From an uncultured Bacteroidales bacterium (GTDB taxonomy: Bacteria; Bacteroidota; Bacteroidia; Bacteroidales; Muribaculaceae), in NCBI GenBank assembly GCA_900544535.1, contig UQVH01000007.1, forward strand, positions 1-64,000: 64,000 nucleotides of DNA, written 5' to 3'. Shown here one piece after another: positions 17,396-25,583 of the stretch (the stretch's first letter is position 1; the number at the start of each line of letters is the position of its first letter). The translations under genes and the position numbers were made by a program. A model generated the notes under the pieces. The model did no database searches and had not been told where the DNA came from. It worked only from the letters and a program-made list of their open reading frames with translations.

Positions 17396-17493
17396 CTATC
17401 TGATAGCGTGAAACAATCCCGATACCTTAAATATATAAGGACTGTTTTGAAGACAAATAATATAATTAACCACATAAATTAATATTAAGACTT

Positions 17494-17769
17494 ATGAATA
17501 TCAAACCATTAGCTGACAGAGTGCTCATAACACCCACTCCAGTAGAAGAAGTCACAGCCGCAGGCATCATTATCCCTGACACAGCAAAGGAAAAGCCTCT
17601 CCGCGGCACCGTGGTCGCTACCGGCAACGGCACTAAAGATGAAGAAATGGTTGTAAAGGCCGGCGACGAAGTTCTTTTCGGCAAATATGCAGGTTCCGAA
17701 GTGGAACTCGAAGGCACAAAATATCTCATCATGCGTCAGAGTGATATTCTGGCAGTCCTTGAGAAATAA
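17494..17769 (+). CDS. groES: Co-chaperonin GroES
   Basis: This 10-kDa lid of the GroEL folding chamber is 91 residues long. It starts with MNIKPLADRVLITPTPVEE, carries the mobile loop (about 17-32, AAGIIIPDTAKEKP region) that docks on GroEL, and ends DILAVLEK. Length is normal. It is followed by groEL after 31 bp, so they form a bicistronic operon. The upstream region has a sigma-54-like promoter and a palindrome instead of a HrcA/CIRCE site. Confidence 0.98.
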   Translation: MNIKPLADRVLITPTPVEEVTAAGIIIPDTAKEKPLRGTVVATGNGTKDEEMVVKAGDEVLFGKYAGSEVELEGTKYLIMRQSDILAVLEK

Positions 17770-17800
17770 ATAATCGTCAATCCTAAAAAACATTCAGAAA

Positions 17801-19438
17801 ATGGCTAAAGAAATAAAATTCGACATAAAGGCTCGCGAAGAGCTTAAGAAAGGCGTTGACGCTCTTGCCGACGCAGTGAAAGTGACCCTCGGCCCGAAAG
17901 GCCGCAACGTGATCATCGAGAAGAAATTCGGTGCACCCCACATCACTAAAGACGGTGTCAGCGTGGCCCGCGAGGTTGAGCTTGAAGATCCGTTCCAGAA
18001 CATGGGCGCACAGCTCGTTAAGGAAGTTGCTTCAAAGACAGGCGACGACGCAGGCGACGGTACTACAACCGCAACTGTGCTCGCCCAGGCTATCATCAAC
18101 GTAGGTCTCAAGAACGTGGCTGCCGGTGCCAACCCGATGGATATCAAGCGCGGTATCGACCGTGCGGTAGCCGTTGTGGTTGAAGGCATCAAGGCACAGA
18201 GCGAAGAGGTAGGCGACGATTTCAAGAAGATCGAAGACGTTGCCCGCATCTCTGCCAACAACGACGAGGCTATCGGCCATCTCATCGCCGAAGCCATGAA
18301 GAAAGTGAAGAAAGAAGGTGTCATCACCGTTGACGAGGCCAAAGGCACTGAGACCACCGTCGACATCGTCGAAGGTATGCAGTTTGACCGCGGTTACATC
18401 TCGCCTTACTTCGTGACCAACACCGAAAAGATGGAATGTGTGATGGAAAGCCCCTACATTCTCATCTACGACAAGAAAATTTCCAACATCAAGGATATTC
18501 TTCCCGTTCTCGAAGCTACCGCTCAGTCGGGCCGCGGCCTGCTGATCATCTCCGAGGATGTTGATCAGGAAGCTCTCGCAACTCTCGTTGTCAACCGTCT
18601 CCGCGGTTCTCTGAAAGTCTGCGCTGTCAAGGCTCCCGGATTCGGTGATCGCCGCAAGGAGATGCTTGAGGACATCGCAGTGCTCACTGGCGGTGTGGTA
18701 ATCTCTGAAGAAAAGGGCATGCAGCTCGCAACTGCCACTGTCGATCAGCTCGGCCGTGCCGAAAAGATCACCGTCAACAAGGAGAACACCACCATTGTCA
18801 ACGGTGCGGGCAACAAGGATGCAATCGCAGCCCGTGTGGCTCAGATCAAGGCTCAGATCGAGCAGACCACCAGCGACTATGACCGCGAGAAACTCCAGGA
18901 ACGTCTCGCCAAGCTCGCAGGCGGTGTGGCAGTGCTCCACATCGGTGCTCCCAGTGAAGTAGAGATGAAGGAGAAGAAAGACCGCGTGGACGACGCTCTC
19001 TCGGCAACCCGTGCGGCTATCGCCGAAGGTATCGTCCCCGGCGGCGGTGTTGCCTATATCCGCTGCGTGAAGTCTCTTGAAAACCTCAAGGGTGTCAACG
19101 ACGACGAGACCACTGGTATCAACATCGTGCTCCGCGCCATTGAAGAGCCGCTCCGTCAGATCGTGGCCAACGCAGGCGAAGAGGGTGCGGTAGTGGTTCA
19201 GAAAGTGAAAGACGGCGAAGGCGACTTCGGTTACAACGCCCGCACCGACACTTATGAAAACCTCATGGCAGCCGGTGTCATCGACCCCGCCAAGGTTACC
19301 CGTGTGGCTCTCGAAAACGCCGCTTCTATCGCCGGCATGTTCCTGACCACCTCTTGCGTGATCGCCGACAAGAAAGAAGACAATCCCGCTCCCGCAATGC
19401 CCGCTCCCGGCATGGGTGGCATGGGCGGCATGATGTAA
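17801..19438 (+). CDS. groEL: Chaperonin GroEL
   Basis: This 60-kDa ATP-dependent folding chamber is 545 residues long. It starts MAKEIKFDIKAREELKKG, contains the ATP-binding TLGPKGRNVIIEKKFG and GDDAGDGTTTATVLAQ blocks (near 30-95), and the apical and intermediate domains with GVVISEEKG and PGGGVAYIRC. It ends in the flexible Gly-Met tail (MGGMGGMM). All core residues appear intact. A strong terminator follows at 19481-19520. Confidence 0.98.
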   Translation: MAKEIKFDIKAREELKKGVDALADAVKVTLGPKGRNVIIEKKFGAPHITKDGVSVAREVELEDPFQNMGAQLVKEVASKTGDDAGDGTTTATVLAQAIINVGLKNVAAGANPMDIKRGIDRAVAVVVEGIKAQSEEVGDDFKKIEDVARISANNDEAIGHLIAEAMKKVKKEGVITVDEAKGTETTVDIVEGMQFDRGYISPYFVTNTEKMECVMESPYILIYDKKISNIKDILPVLEATAQSGRGLLIISEDVDQEALATLVVNRLRGSLKVCAVKAPGFGDRRKEMLEDIAVLTGGVVISEEKGMQLATATVDQLGRAEKITVNKENTTIVNGAGNKDAIAARVAQIKAQIEQTTSDYDREKLQERLAKLAGGVAVLHIGAPSEVEMKEKKDRVDDALSATRAAIAEGIVPGGGVAYIRCVKSLENLKGVNDDETTGINIVLRAIEEPLRQIVANAGEEGAVVVQKVKDGEGDFGYNARTDTYENLMAAGVIDPAKVTRVALENAASIAGMFLTTSCVIADKKEDNPAPAMPAPGMGGMGGMM

Positions 19439-19480
19439 GCCGATAAGACAGCATTATCAGCATATGTTGCAACCGCAATG

Positions 19481-19520
19481 CGGCCATCGGTTCCGGACAA
19501 CGGATCTGATGGCCGTTTTT
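19481..19520 (+). terminator. Intrinsic terminator of groESL
   Basis: The 15-nt arms 19481-19495 and 19501-19515 pair with one mismatch or wobble around ACAA, followed by TTTTT at 19516-19520. Confidence 0.88.
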
Positions 19521-19551
19521 GTGTCCACACCCAACGCGGGCAGCAGTTGAT

Positions 19552-19583
19552 TTTGGCTGTTTAAGGGATTATTCGTACTTTTG
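19552..19583 (+). promoter_or_regulatory. Promoter of the TlpA-type thioredoxin gene
   Basis: TTTG (19552-19555) and TACTTTTG (19576-19583) are separated by exactly 20 bp, a full Bacteroidetes consensus match. It rules out an upstream reading-frame start at 19581 and supports the ATG at 19611. Confidence 0.8.
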
Positions 19584-19610
19584 TCCGAAAGATCATATCC
19601 AATCATAATT

Positions 19611-20720
19611 ATGAACAGAACCATCACATCAATGCTCGCCGCCGGTATGCTGGCAGTGAGCGCATGTACTCTCAACGCGCAGCCCAACTTCACTCTGACT
19701 CTCCCAGTGCCTGCCGAAAATAACAACACCATGGCCTATCTCATCAACTGGGATGAGAGTCAGAAGATCGACTCTGTGCTTGTGACCGACGGTGTCGTCA
19801 AGTTCTCAGGCAATGTCGACACTCCGTTTCTCGGCACAGTAAGTGTGAACGGCGGCCGTGGTCCGATTGTCATTATCGAGCCGGGCAATATCGTTGTTTC
19901 GGAGTCAAAACTGGCATCCGGTACTCCGCTGAACGACAAATTTGAAAGTTACATCCAGCGCCGCAACCAGATTGCTCAGGAATTCCGCACTCTCGACCAG
20001 AATGATTCCACCCAAATGGAAAAGGCCAAGGCTCTTGAGCAGGAATATACCGGCATCTCCAAAAAGGCATATTCCGAAAATGTCGGCACTCCGGTAGGTC
20101 TCTTCTGGTTCCTTCAGGACGCCTATGAGATGAGCCTCGATCAGATTGACGCCGCCATGGCCAAAGATCCCGCTCTCAAAGCGTCGAAACGTCTCGAATC
20201 GCTCCGCAACTCACTTCTCGCAAAGTCCGAGACTTCCGAAGGCAAGCACTACAAGGATTTCACCGTGAGCTACAACGGTAAGGAAGAGAAACTCAGCGAT
20301 TACGTAAAACCGGGCCGCTTCACTCTCGTAGACTTCTGGGCAAGCTGGTGCGGTCCCTGCATCCGTCAGACCAAAGTCATCAAGGAACTCTATGCTAAAT
20401 ACAAGGACAAAGGTCTCGATGTCATCGGCGTGGCCGTATGGGATGAGCCTGACAATACTTTCAAGGCCATCAAGCAGCACGATCTCCAGTGGCCCTGCAT
20501 CGTCAATGCCCAGACTGTACCGACCGATCTCTACGGAATTTCAGGCATTCCCTGCATCCTTCTGATCAATCCCGAAGGTATCATCGTTTCCCGCGACAAG
20601 ATGAGTCAGGAACTGATCGATGCCGTTGACAGCGCCATGGCCGGTTTCGAGCCTCAGGCTGCCGCTTCGGTTGCAGCCGACAAGGACACTGCGGCTGTCG
20701 ATTCAAAACTTATTTTCTGA
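19611..20720 (+). CDS. TlpA-family thiol-disulfide oxidoreductase with DUF4369-like N-terminus
   Basis: The 369-residue exported protein has a signal peptide (MNRTITSMLAAGMLAVSACTLNA). An N-terminal beta-rich domain of the DUF4369 type follows (about 28-125), then a helical linker, then a thioredoxin fold. The active site WCGPC has Cys247 and Cys250, and the cis-Pro region reads GISGIPCILLINPEG. Such proteins are periplasmic or envelope reductants in Bacteroidetes; the substrate cannot be told. A SAC motif near residue 19 makes a lipoprotein possible. The C-terminal 30 residues are Ala/Asp-rich. The ATG at 19611 is chosen from the signal peptide and the promoter. A TIGR02757 gene follows after 12 bp. 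Confidence 0.88.
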   Translation: MNRTITSMLAAGMLAVSACTLNAQPNFTLTLPVPAENNNTMAYLINWDESQKIDSVLVTDGVVKFSGNVDTPFLGTVSVNGGRGPIVIIEPGNIVVSESKLASGTPLNDKFESYIQRRNQIAQEFRTLDQNDSTQMEKAKALEQEYTGISKKAYSENVGTPVGLFWFLQDAYEMSLDQIDAAMAKDPALKASKRLESLRNSLLAKSETSEGKHYKDFTVSYNGKEEKLSDYVKPGRFTLVDFWASWCGPCIRQTKVIKELYAKYKDKGLDVIGVAVWDEPDNTFKAIKQHDLQWPCIVNAQTVPTDLYGISGIPCILLINPEGIIVSRDKMSQELIDAVDSAMAGFEPQAAASVAADKDTAAVDSKLIF

Positions 20721-20732
20721 TTTGTGAATGTT

Positions 20733-21500
20733 ATGACAGAAAAAGATCTGAAGGATCTTCTTGATACGGAGGCGGCGAGAATCAACTCGCCGTCTTTCGT
20801 TGGTGACGATCCGGTGCAGTTTCCGCGGCGTTTTTCGGATCTGCGCGACATTGAGATTACATCCCTTCTGACCTCAGGTATCGCCTGGGGCAACCGCAAG
20901 ATGATCTGCCGCGATTGCGACAAGATGCTGGCGATGCTCGACAACCATCCTTATCGCTTCATGATGGACGAAGCTTACGAGGGGATGCCAGATGAGGTCA
21001 ACGTGCATCGCACTTTCTTCATCCGCCATCTCAAACACTACTTGCGCGGACTCCGCTCGATATATTCGCGCTATGGCACATTACAGGATTTCGCGCGTCA
21101 TGAACGGATTGCCGGTTCCGAGGCTCCGGCCTGGACCCTCGTGGCAGCCATAAACCGTGAGATGGCAGCCTCCGATCCCGGAAAAACGGACCTTGCGTCG
21201 CGTTGTCTGCCGCAGAATCTGACCACCTCGGCTCTTAAACGTGTCAACATGGCTCTGCGCTGGCTCGTGCGCAACGACGGCATTGTCGACCTCGGAGTGT
21301 GGGATGTCTTGAAACCCTCTCAGCTCTACATCCCGCTTGACGTTCATGTCGGCGACATCTCCCGCGAACTCGGCCTGCTCACCCGCAAGGCCAACGACCG
21401 CAAGGCTGTCGATGAAGTCACCGCACACCTGCGCCGCTTCAATCCCGAAGACCCGACCCTCTACGACTTCGCCCTTTTCGGCATCGGCATGAAACTTTAA
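20733..21500 (+). CDS. TIGR02757 family protein (DUF2400), unknown function
   Basis: The 255-residue cytosolic protein fits the TIGR02757/DUF2400 family common in Bacteroidetes and some other phyla. Recognisable blocks are DPVQFPRRFSDLRDIEITSLLTS (broken here as DPVQFP, RDIEI), IAWGNRKMI, YRFMMDEAY and LGVWDVLKPSQLYIPLDVH near residue 190. The fold is all-helical and a relation to helix-hairpin-helix DNA-repair glycosylases has been suggested by the architecture, but no activity is established. The ATG at 20733 is preferred over a GTG at 20724. It probably shares a transcript with the TlpA-type gene. Confidence 0.88.
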   Translation: MTEKDLKDLLDTEAARINSPSFVGDDPVQFPRRFSDLRDIEITSLLTSGIAWGNRKMICRDCDKMLAMLDNHPYRFMMDEAYEGMPDEVNVHRTFFIRHLKHYLRGLRSIYSRYGTLQDFARHERIAGSEAPAWTLVAAINREMAASDPGKTDLASRCLPQNLTTSALKRVNMALRWLVRNDGIVDLGVWDVLKPSQLYIPLDVHVGDISRELGLLTRKANDRKAVDEVTAHLRRFNPEDPTLYDFALFGIGMKL

Positions 21501-21532
21501 GTGCTTTCCACCCTCTGTAATAATAGGATGGC

Positions 21533-22585
21533 TCACTCAGCCGCCGTCGTGACAGCCGGGCGCTCCTCGCGTCCGGCGGTTTTGTATTTTATAAGGTCCT
21601 TTTTCCCGACAAGCACCGGGCAGTAGCGGTTGAGCAATAGAATCAGAGGATAGAATGATAAGATTGTAGCTGTCAGGACAAAGAGAGCCGGAATTTCAGA
21701 GATCGGTTGGTGTGTGACAACGGTATAGACCGTTGACCACAGGTCGAGAAAACATCCGTGCAGACCTAAAAGTATGTAGGAATTCTTGCCCCAGAAGATG
21801 AGCTTATTTAGAGGCAGAAAACCTGATAGATATTTAAACCCGACAATAATGATAAATATAAGAGCGAAATAGGCGATATAAGTCAGGGCTTTAGACTGAT
21901 ATTCGGGCTCGTCGAATCCGGCAAGCCAATCGGCAACTACCCAGATGGCTGCACTCGCAAATAGAAAGATGCTCAGGTCTTTGAAATGTCTGTTTTCGAT
22001 ATAGTGGAGCAGTTTTTTACCGAAAAGGAATCCGGAAGAGTAGAAAATGAAAAGGCATAGATTGCCGAAGATTGTAGACGGCATTACTGGAAGCCATATT
22101 AGGAACAGAGAGATAACTACACATGCCGAGATCTGCATAACAGGTGACTTGAAAAGAATCGTAATGGCGTAGAGTAGCGTTTGAAAAAAGAGCAGCACGA
22201 CAATAAACCAAAGAGGAATGTTCAATTTGATTTCTCCGGTATCAAAGATGTGGAAAATTGAGAAAATAGATCCGAAATCAAAGGCCGTTTGTTCTCCGTT
22301 GGAGGAGAATGTGCTGAAAAAGAGATAAAGGCTGAGACTATAAAGGTATGTGGCTATATAAAAGAAAAGCAATGGTATGACGAGTGTATTGATCTTCTTG
22401 CGGAAAAACTCACCAGGAGCATAGGTTTTGAAAAATATACCAGAAATAAAAAAGAATATCGGCACATGGAGGGGATAGCGGACAATTTCCCAAGTCGGCA
22501 GATGGAACCATATAACCCAAAAGATACACAGACCTTTGATGATGTCGATATATTCGATGCGTGGTTTTGTTGTCAGGTTTGGCAT
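21533..22585 (-). CDS. Acyltransferase 3 family membrane protein
   Basis: The 350-residue integral membrane protein starts with RIEYIDIIKGLCIFWVIWFHL, the typical N-terminus of the acyltransferase 3 (OafB/WecH-like) family with its conserved catalytic His in the first helix. About ten hydrophobic segments follow. Members O-acetylate or otherwise acylate surface sugars; the substrate here is unknown and no polysaccharide genes are adjacent. Codons are AT-richer than in the surrounding malQ and TIGR02757 genes, which may hint at transfer. It lies convergent to TIGR02757 with 32 bp between stops, and about 110 bp downstream of malQ behind a hairpin. Confidence 0.88.
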   Translation of the reverse strand: MPNLTTKPRIEYIDIIKGLCIFWVIWFHLPTWEIVRYPLHVPIFFFISGIFFKTYAPGEFFRKKINTLVIPLLFFYIATYLYSLSLYLFFSTFSSNGEQTAFDFGSIFSIFHIFDTGEIKLNIPLWFIVVLLFFQTLLYAITILFKSPVMQISACVVISLFLIWLPVMPSTIFGNLCLFIFYSSGFLFGKKLLHYIENRHFKDLSIFLFASAAIWVVADWLAGFDEPEYQSKALTYIAYFALIFIIIVGFKYLSGFLPLNKLIFWGKNSYILLGLHGCFLDLWSTVYTVVTHQPISEIPALFVLTATILSFYPLILLLNRYCPVLVGKKDLIKYKTAGREERPAVTTAAE

Positions 22586-22638
22586 ATTGGGTTTAATGTA
22601 AGAGATTTAATAAAAGAACGTGTCAGATTACATAAAAT

Positions 22639-22678
22639 TGCCCGCAGGCGGTTTTAGTATTCCATCTGCGGGCAATAT
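22639..22678 (-). terminator. Terminator-like hairpin after malQ
   Basis: ATTGCCCGCA (22639-22648) pairs with TGCGGGCAAT (22669-22678). On the minus strand it follows the malQ stop by about 20 bp and is followed by TTTATG, a moderate U-tract. Confidence 0.7.
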
Positions 22679-22698
22679 GGTTAATTTGGCGGAAGTGA

Positions 22699-25374
22699 TT
22701 ATCGGCCGGAGGTGAGGATCTCTTCGCGGATGCGGTTGTTGAATTCTTTCTGTGAGTTGAGATCTTCGAGAGTGAGGTGCATACGGTAACGCCAGTAGTG
22801 ACGCGGATTGGCGGGGATGTTGATCAGTTCCTCGCGCGGGTCCTGACGGCGCAGAACTCCGTCGATCGACAGCCAGTCCTGAAGAGGAAGTATGCAGAGC
22901 ATCGACGGCGATTGCAGGTGGAGTCTGACGATGCGTTCGCAGATCCACGGTTCGGCGTACAGCGGAGCTTCGCCGGGTTCACCCAATACTTCGTTGTAGA
23001 ACCGTTGTGTTGCGGCGCGGTCAGCTTCCCACCAGCGGCGGATTCCGTCCATGTCGTGGGTCGATGTGGTGCATACCGAACGGTAGGGATATGTCCATGT
23101 GTTGCCGAATGCGGCGTTGGGATCTTTCGGCATGCGCTGGATCTCAAGCACGAGGATCTGGAGATTGTTCATGACTGCCGGAACACATGCCGGGATCATA
23201 CCGAGGTCTTCGGCGCAGACGAGCATGTCGGTGGCATCGGTCAGCGGCGGAAGCTTCCACATGGCTTTGCCGTACCAGAAATCATTGTTGCGGCGGTAGA
23301 AGAAATCGTTGTACAGTCGGTCGAAGCACCAGCGCTCATAGTCGTTGAGCGCGCGGTAGGCATAGGTGAACTGCGCGGAGATTCGCGGATGGTATTTGCC
23401 TTTTTCGTAGGGGTCTTCGATGAAAAGCACCTCGTCAATCAGACCTAAGAGGCCGTTGCACATACGGGTGTTGCGGTCGTTTTTCTCCTGACCGGCAAAA
23501 AAGTCGGCCACCTTACGCTGGGTATTGAATTCATCTTTCAGGCGGTAGCGGCCGTATCCTTCATCGACAAGGAAACGATCGCGCACTTCATCGGCGGTCT
23601 CGCCGAAGAAATCACCGAGCATGTAGTCCATGATGTAGGGGCGCGTCTGACGTTCGTCGAGCCAGAAGTCGTAGCTGTTGCGGAGTTCGTCAGAGCTGAA
23701 AGGCAGAGCGCGGTTGAACACTCCGAGCAGACCGTGAACAGCGTCCATCGGAATCTGCCATATACGGAAAAATCCGAGCACATGGTCAATACGGTAGGCG
23801 TCGAAATATTCAGCCATCTTGCGGAAGCGGGCTTTCCACCAGGCAAAGCCGTCTTTCGACATTTCTTCCCAGTTGTAGGTCGGGAGGCCCCAGTTCTGAC
23901 CGAGCACGGAGAAATCGTCCGGCGGAGCACCGGCCTGACAGTCGAGATTGAAGAGACGCGGGGAGATCCAGGCATCGACACTTGTGCGTGAAATGCCGAT
24001 AGGAATATCGCCCTTGATCGCCACACCGCGTTCCGAAGCATAGTCGCTTACCTCACGCATCTGCTTGTCGAGGAAATACTGGATGTAGCAGACGTAATCT
24101 ATGTCATCTTTGTGATCCTTGATGAAATCCCTGATCTTCTCAGGATCGTAAACGGCATATTCACCCCAGCGGCTCATGTCGGGGGTGTGGTTGAGATCGC
24201 GCAACACACACCAGGCGGCGTAGGGTATCAGCCAGTCGGCATTCTTTTCGAAGAACTTGCGGTAAGGCTCCGAGGCGAGGACCTCGCGGCCGTCCTGGGC
24301 GAAGAGTTCGCGGGTAAATTCATTCTTGCCGTTGTTGACACGCTCGTAATCGACCTGCGGCAGGCGGTTGAGCTCACGGGCGAGGTCATCGAAATAGCGC
24401 TGGCGCTCTTCGTTTTTCAGACGGCCCATGGCCTGCAGGCGCAGATACATCGGGTGAAGTGCGAAGGTCGAGTTGGCGTTGTAGGGGTATGAGTCTGTCC
24501 ATGTGCCCGTCATGGTGGTGTCGTTGATCGGGAGAAGCTGGACAAAATTCTGGCGTGTCTGTGCGGCCCAGTCGATCATCAGCTTAAGATCGAGGAAGTC
24601 TCCGACTCCGAAATCATCTTCGCTCCTCAATGAGAACACCGGAATGGCCACGCCTGCTCCGCGCCAGGGGGCGAGGGGATTGACCAGGCGCTGTCCGGCA
24701 TCGACCGTGGCCTGATCGGGGCGTTTGAGCTCAATGTCGATGTGACGGTTGTCGCGGCCCTCCCATGCCACTACGTCGCCGGTAGCTTTCTTTACAATCA
24801 GAAATTTATAGTCGCATCCCGGCTGCAAGGCAGCGGCGGGAATGTTCACGGTCCATGTCGGATATGCCGCATCGCTCATACGCAGAGCCTTGGTCGGGTC
24901 CCATGCGCCCATTGCGTCAGCTTCGCCTGCCACAGCCACAGCCTCGTCGGGGGCTATCATAGGAGCGTCGACAGTCAGGGTGAGCATTCCGGCTGCGGGA
25001 ACCACTGCTGCCGCACGGTCTCCGCGGTGGCAGATGCAATCGGTGAAAGCACTGCTGTAATAAGGCTTGTCCCAGGGCTGGTCCTGCCAGCGGTCCATGA
25101 TTTCGAAAAGATGAGTGTCAGGAGCATAGGCGAAAAGACGTGGTTTTCCCCATTCGCGTTTGACATGACCGTTGTCGTGACGGACAATGTAACCGTAGCT
25201 GAATTCCTTGACGGTGTCGGGAATTTCGACATGTACGGTCCAGGTTTCCGCACCGACAAGTTTCATAGGCACCGCGCGGCTCAGATCATTTTCGCCGAGG
25301 GCAAGCGGCGAGCCTGTGAGATAGAGCGATTCGCCCCACTCGGTGCGGTAGTTCACATTGAAGGTAAATTTCAT
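22699..25374 (-). CDS. malQ: 4-alpha-glucanotransferase with two N-terminal starch-binding domains
   Basis: This GH77 amylomaltase moves alpha-1,4-glucan segments during glycogen and maltodextrin metabolism. The 891-residue protein starts with two CBM20-like domains (about 1-115 and 128-240; the second shows EADAMGAWDPTKALRMSD). The GH77 barrel spans about 255-885: it shows KGDIPIGISRTSVDAW, the nucleophile region DAYRIDHVLGFFRIW, the acid/base CAEDLGMIPACVP, and STHDMDGIRRWWE. The long CBM20-CBM20-GH77 form is typical of Bacteroidetes and plant cytosolic DPE2. No signal peptide, so it is cytosolic. A TATATTTG -7 box lies at 25448-25455 upstream without a clear -33 partner. Confidence 0.94.
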   Translation of the reverse strand: MKFTFNVNYRTEWGESLYLTGSPLALGENDLSRAVPMKLVGAETWTVHVEIPDTVKEFSYGYIVRHDNGHVKREWGKPRLFAYAPDTHLFEIMDRWQDQPWDKPYYSSAFTDCICHRGDRAAAVVPAAGMLTLTVDAPMIAPDEAVAVAGEADAMGAWDPTKALRMSDAAYPTWTVNIPAAALQPGCDYKFLIVKKATGDVVAWEGRDNRHIDIELKRPDQATVDAGQRLVNPLAPWRGAGVAIPVFSLRSEDDFGVGDFLDLKLMIDWAAQTRQNFVQLLPINDTTMTGTWTDSYPYNANSTFALHPMYLRLQAMGRLKNEERQRYFDDLARELNRLPQVDYERVNNGKNEFTRELFAQDGREVLASEPYRKFFEKNADWLIPYAAWCVLRDLNHTPDMSRWGEYAVYDPEKIRDFIKDHKDDIDYVCYIQYFLDKQMREVSDYASERGVAIKGDIPIGISRTSVDAWISPRLFNLDCQAGAPPDDFSVLGQNWGLPTYNWEEMSKDGFAWWKARFRKMAEYFDAYRIDHVLGFFRIWQIPMDAVHGLLGVFNRALPFSSDELRNSYDFWLDERQTRPYIMDYMLGDFFGETADEVRDRFLVDEGYGRYRLKDEFNTQRKVADFFAGQEKNDRNTRMCNGLLGLIDEVLFIEDPYEKGKYHPRISAQFTYAYRALNDYERWCFDRLYNDFFYRRNNDFWYGKAMWKLPPLTDATDMLVCAEDLGMIPACVPAVMNNLQILVLEIQRMPKDPNAAFGNTWTYPYRSVCTTSTHDMDGIRRWWEADRAATQRFYNEVLGEPGEAPLYAEPWICERIVRLHLQSPSMLCILPLQDWLSIDGVLRRQDPREELINIPANPRHYWRYRMHLTLEDLNSQKEFNNRIREEILTSGR

Positions 25375-25509
25375 GAGTAAGTATGATATATGGATATAAT
25401 TTGTTTGTTGATTTTCAAATTGTCGTGTTGATGATTATATCAATATGCAAATATATAACAAATTATTCAGACTTGAGACTTTGCGGATATGCTTTTTGGC
25501 ATAAAAATA

Positions 25510-25544
25510 AGGAGTGCGGCCATCGGGGATGAGGCCGCACTCCT
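25510..25544 (-). terminator. Intrinsic terminator of the M16 protease gene
   Basis: AGGAGTGCGGCC (25510-25521) and GGCCGCACTCCT (25533-25544) form a 12-bp perfect stem. On the minus strand it is followed by TATTTTTAT. Confidence 0.82.
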
Positions 25545-25583
25545 TTGAAAAGATTTTATATGCCGTCGGGCAAACCGTCGCGC

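Noticed and set aside
17259..17493. HrcA/CIRCE element before groES
   Set aside because: The TTAGCACTC-N9-GAGTGCTAA pattern is not present; the palindrome found has a different sequence and no 9-bp spacer.
18032..18940. 302-residue minus-strand frame inside groEL
   Set aside because: Antisense to groEL; such long shadows are common under strongly biased codon use.
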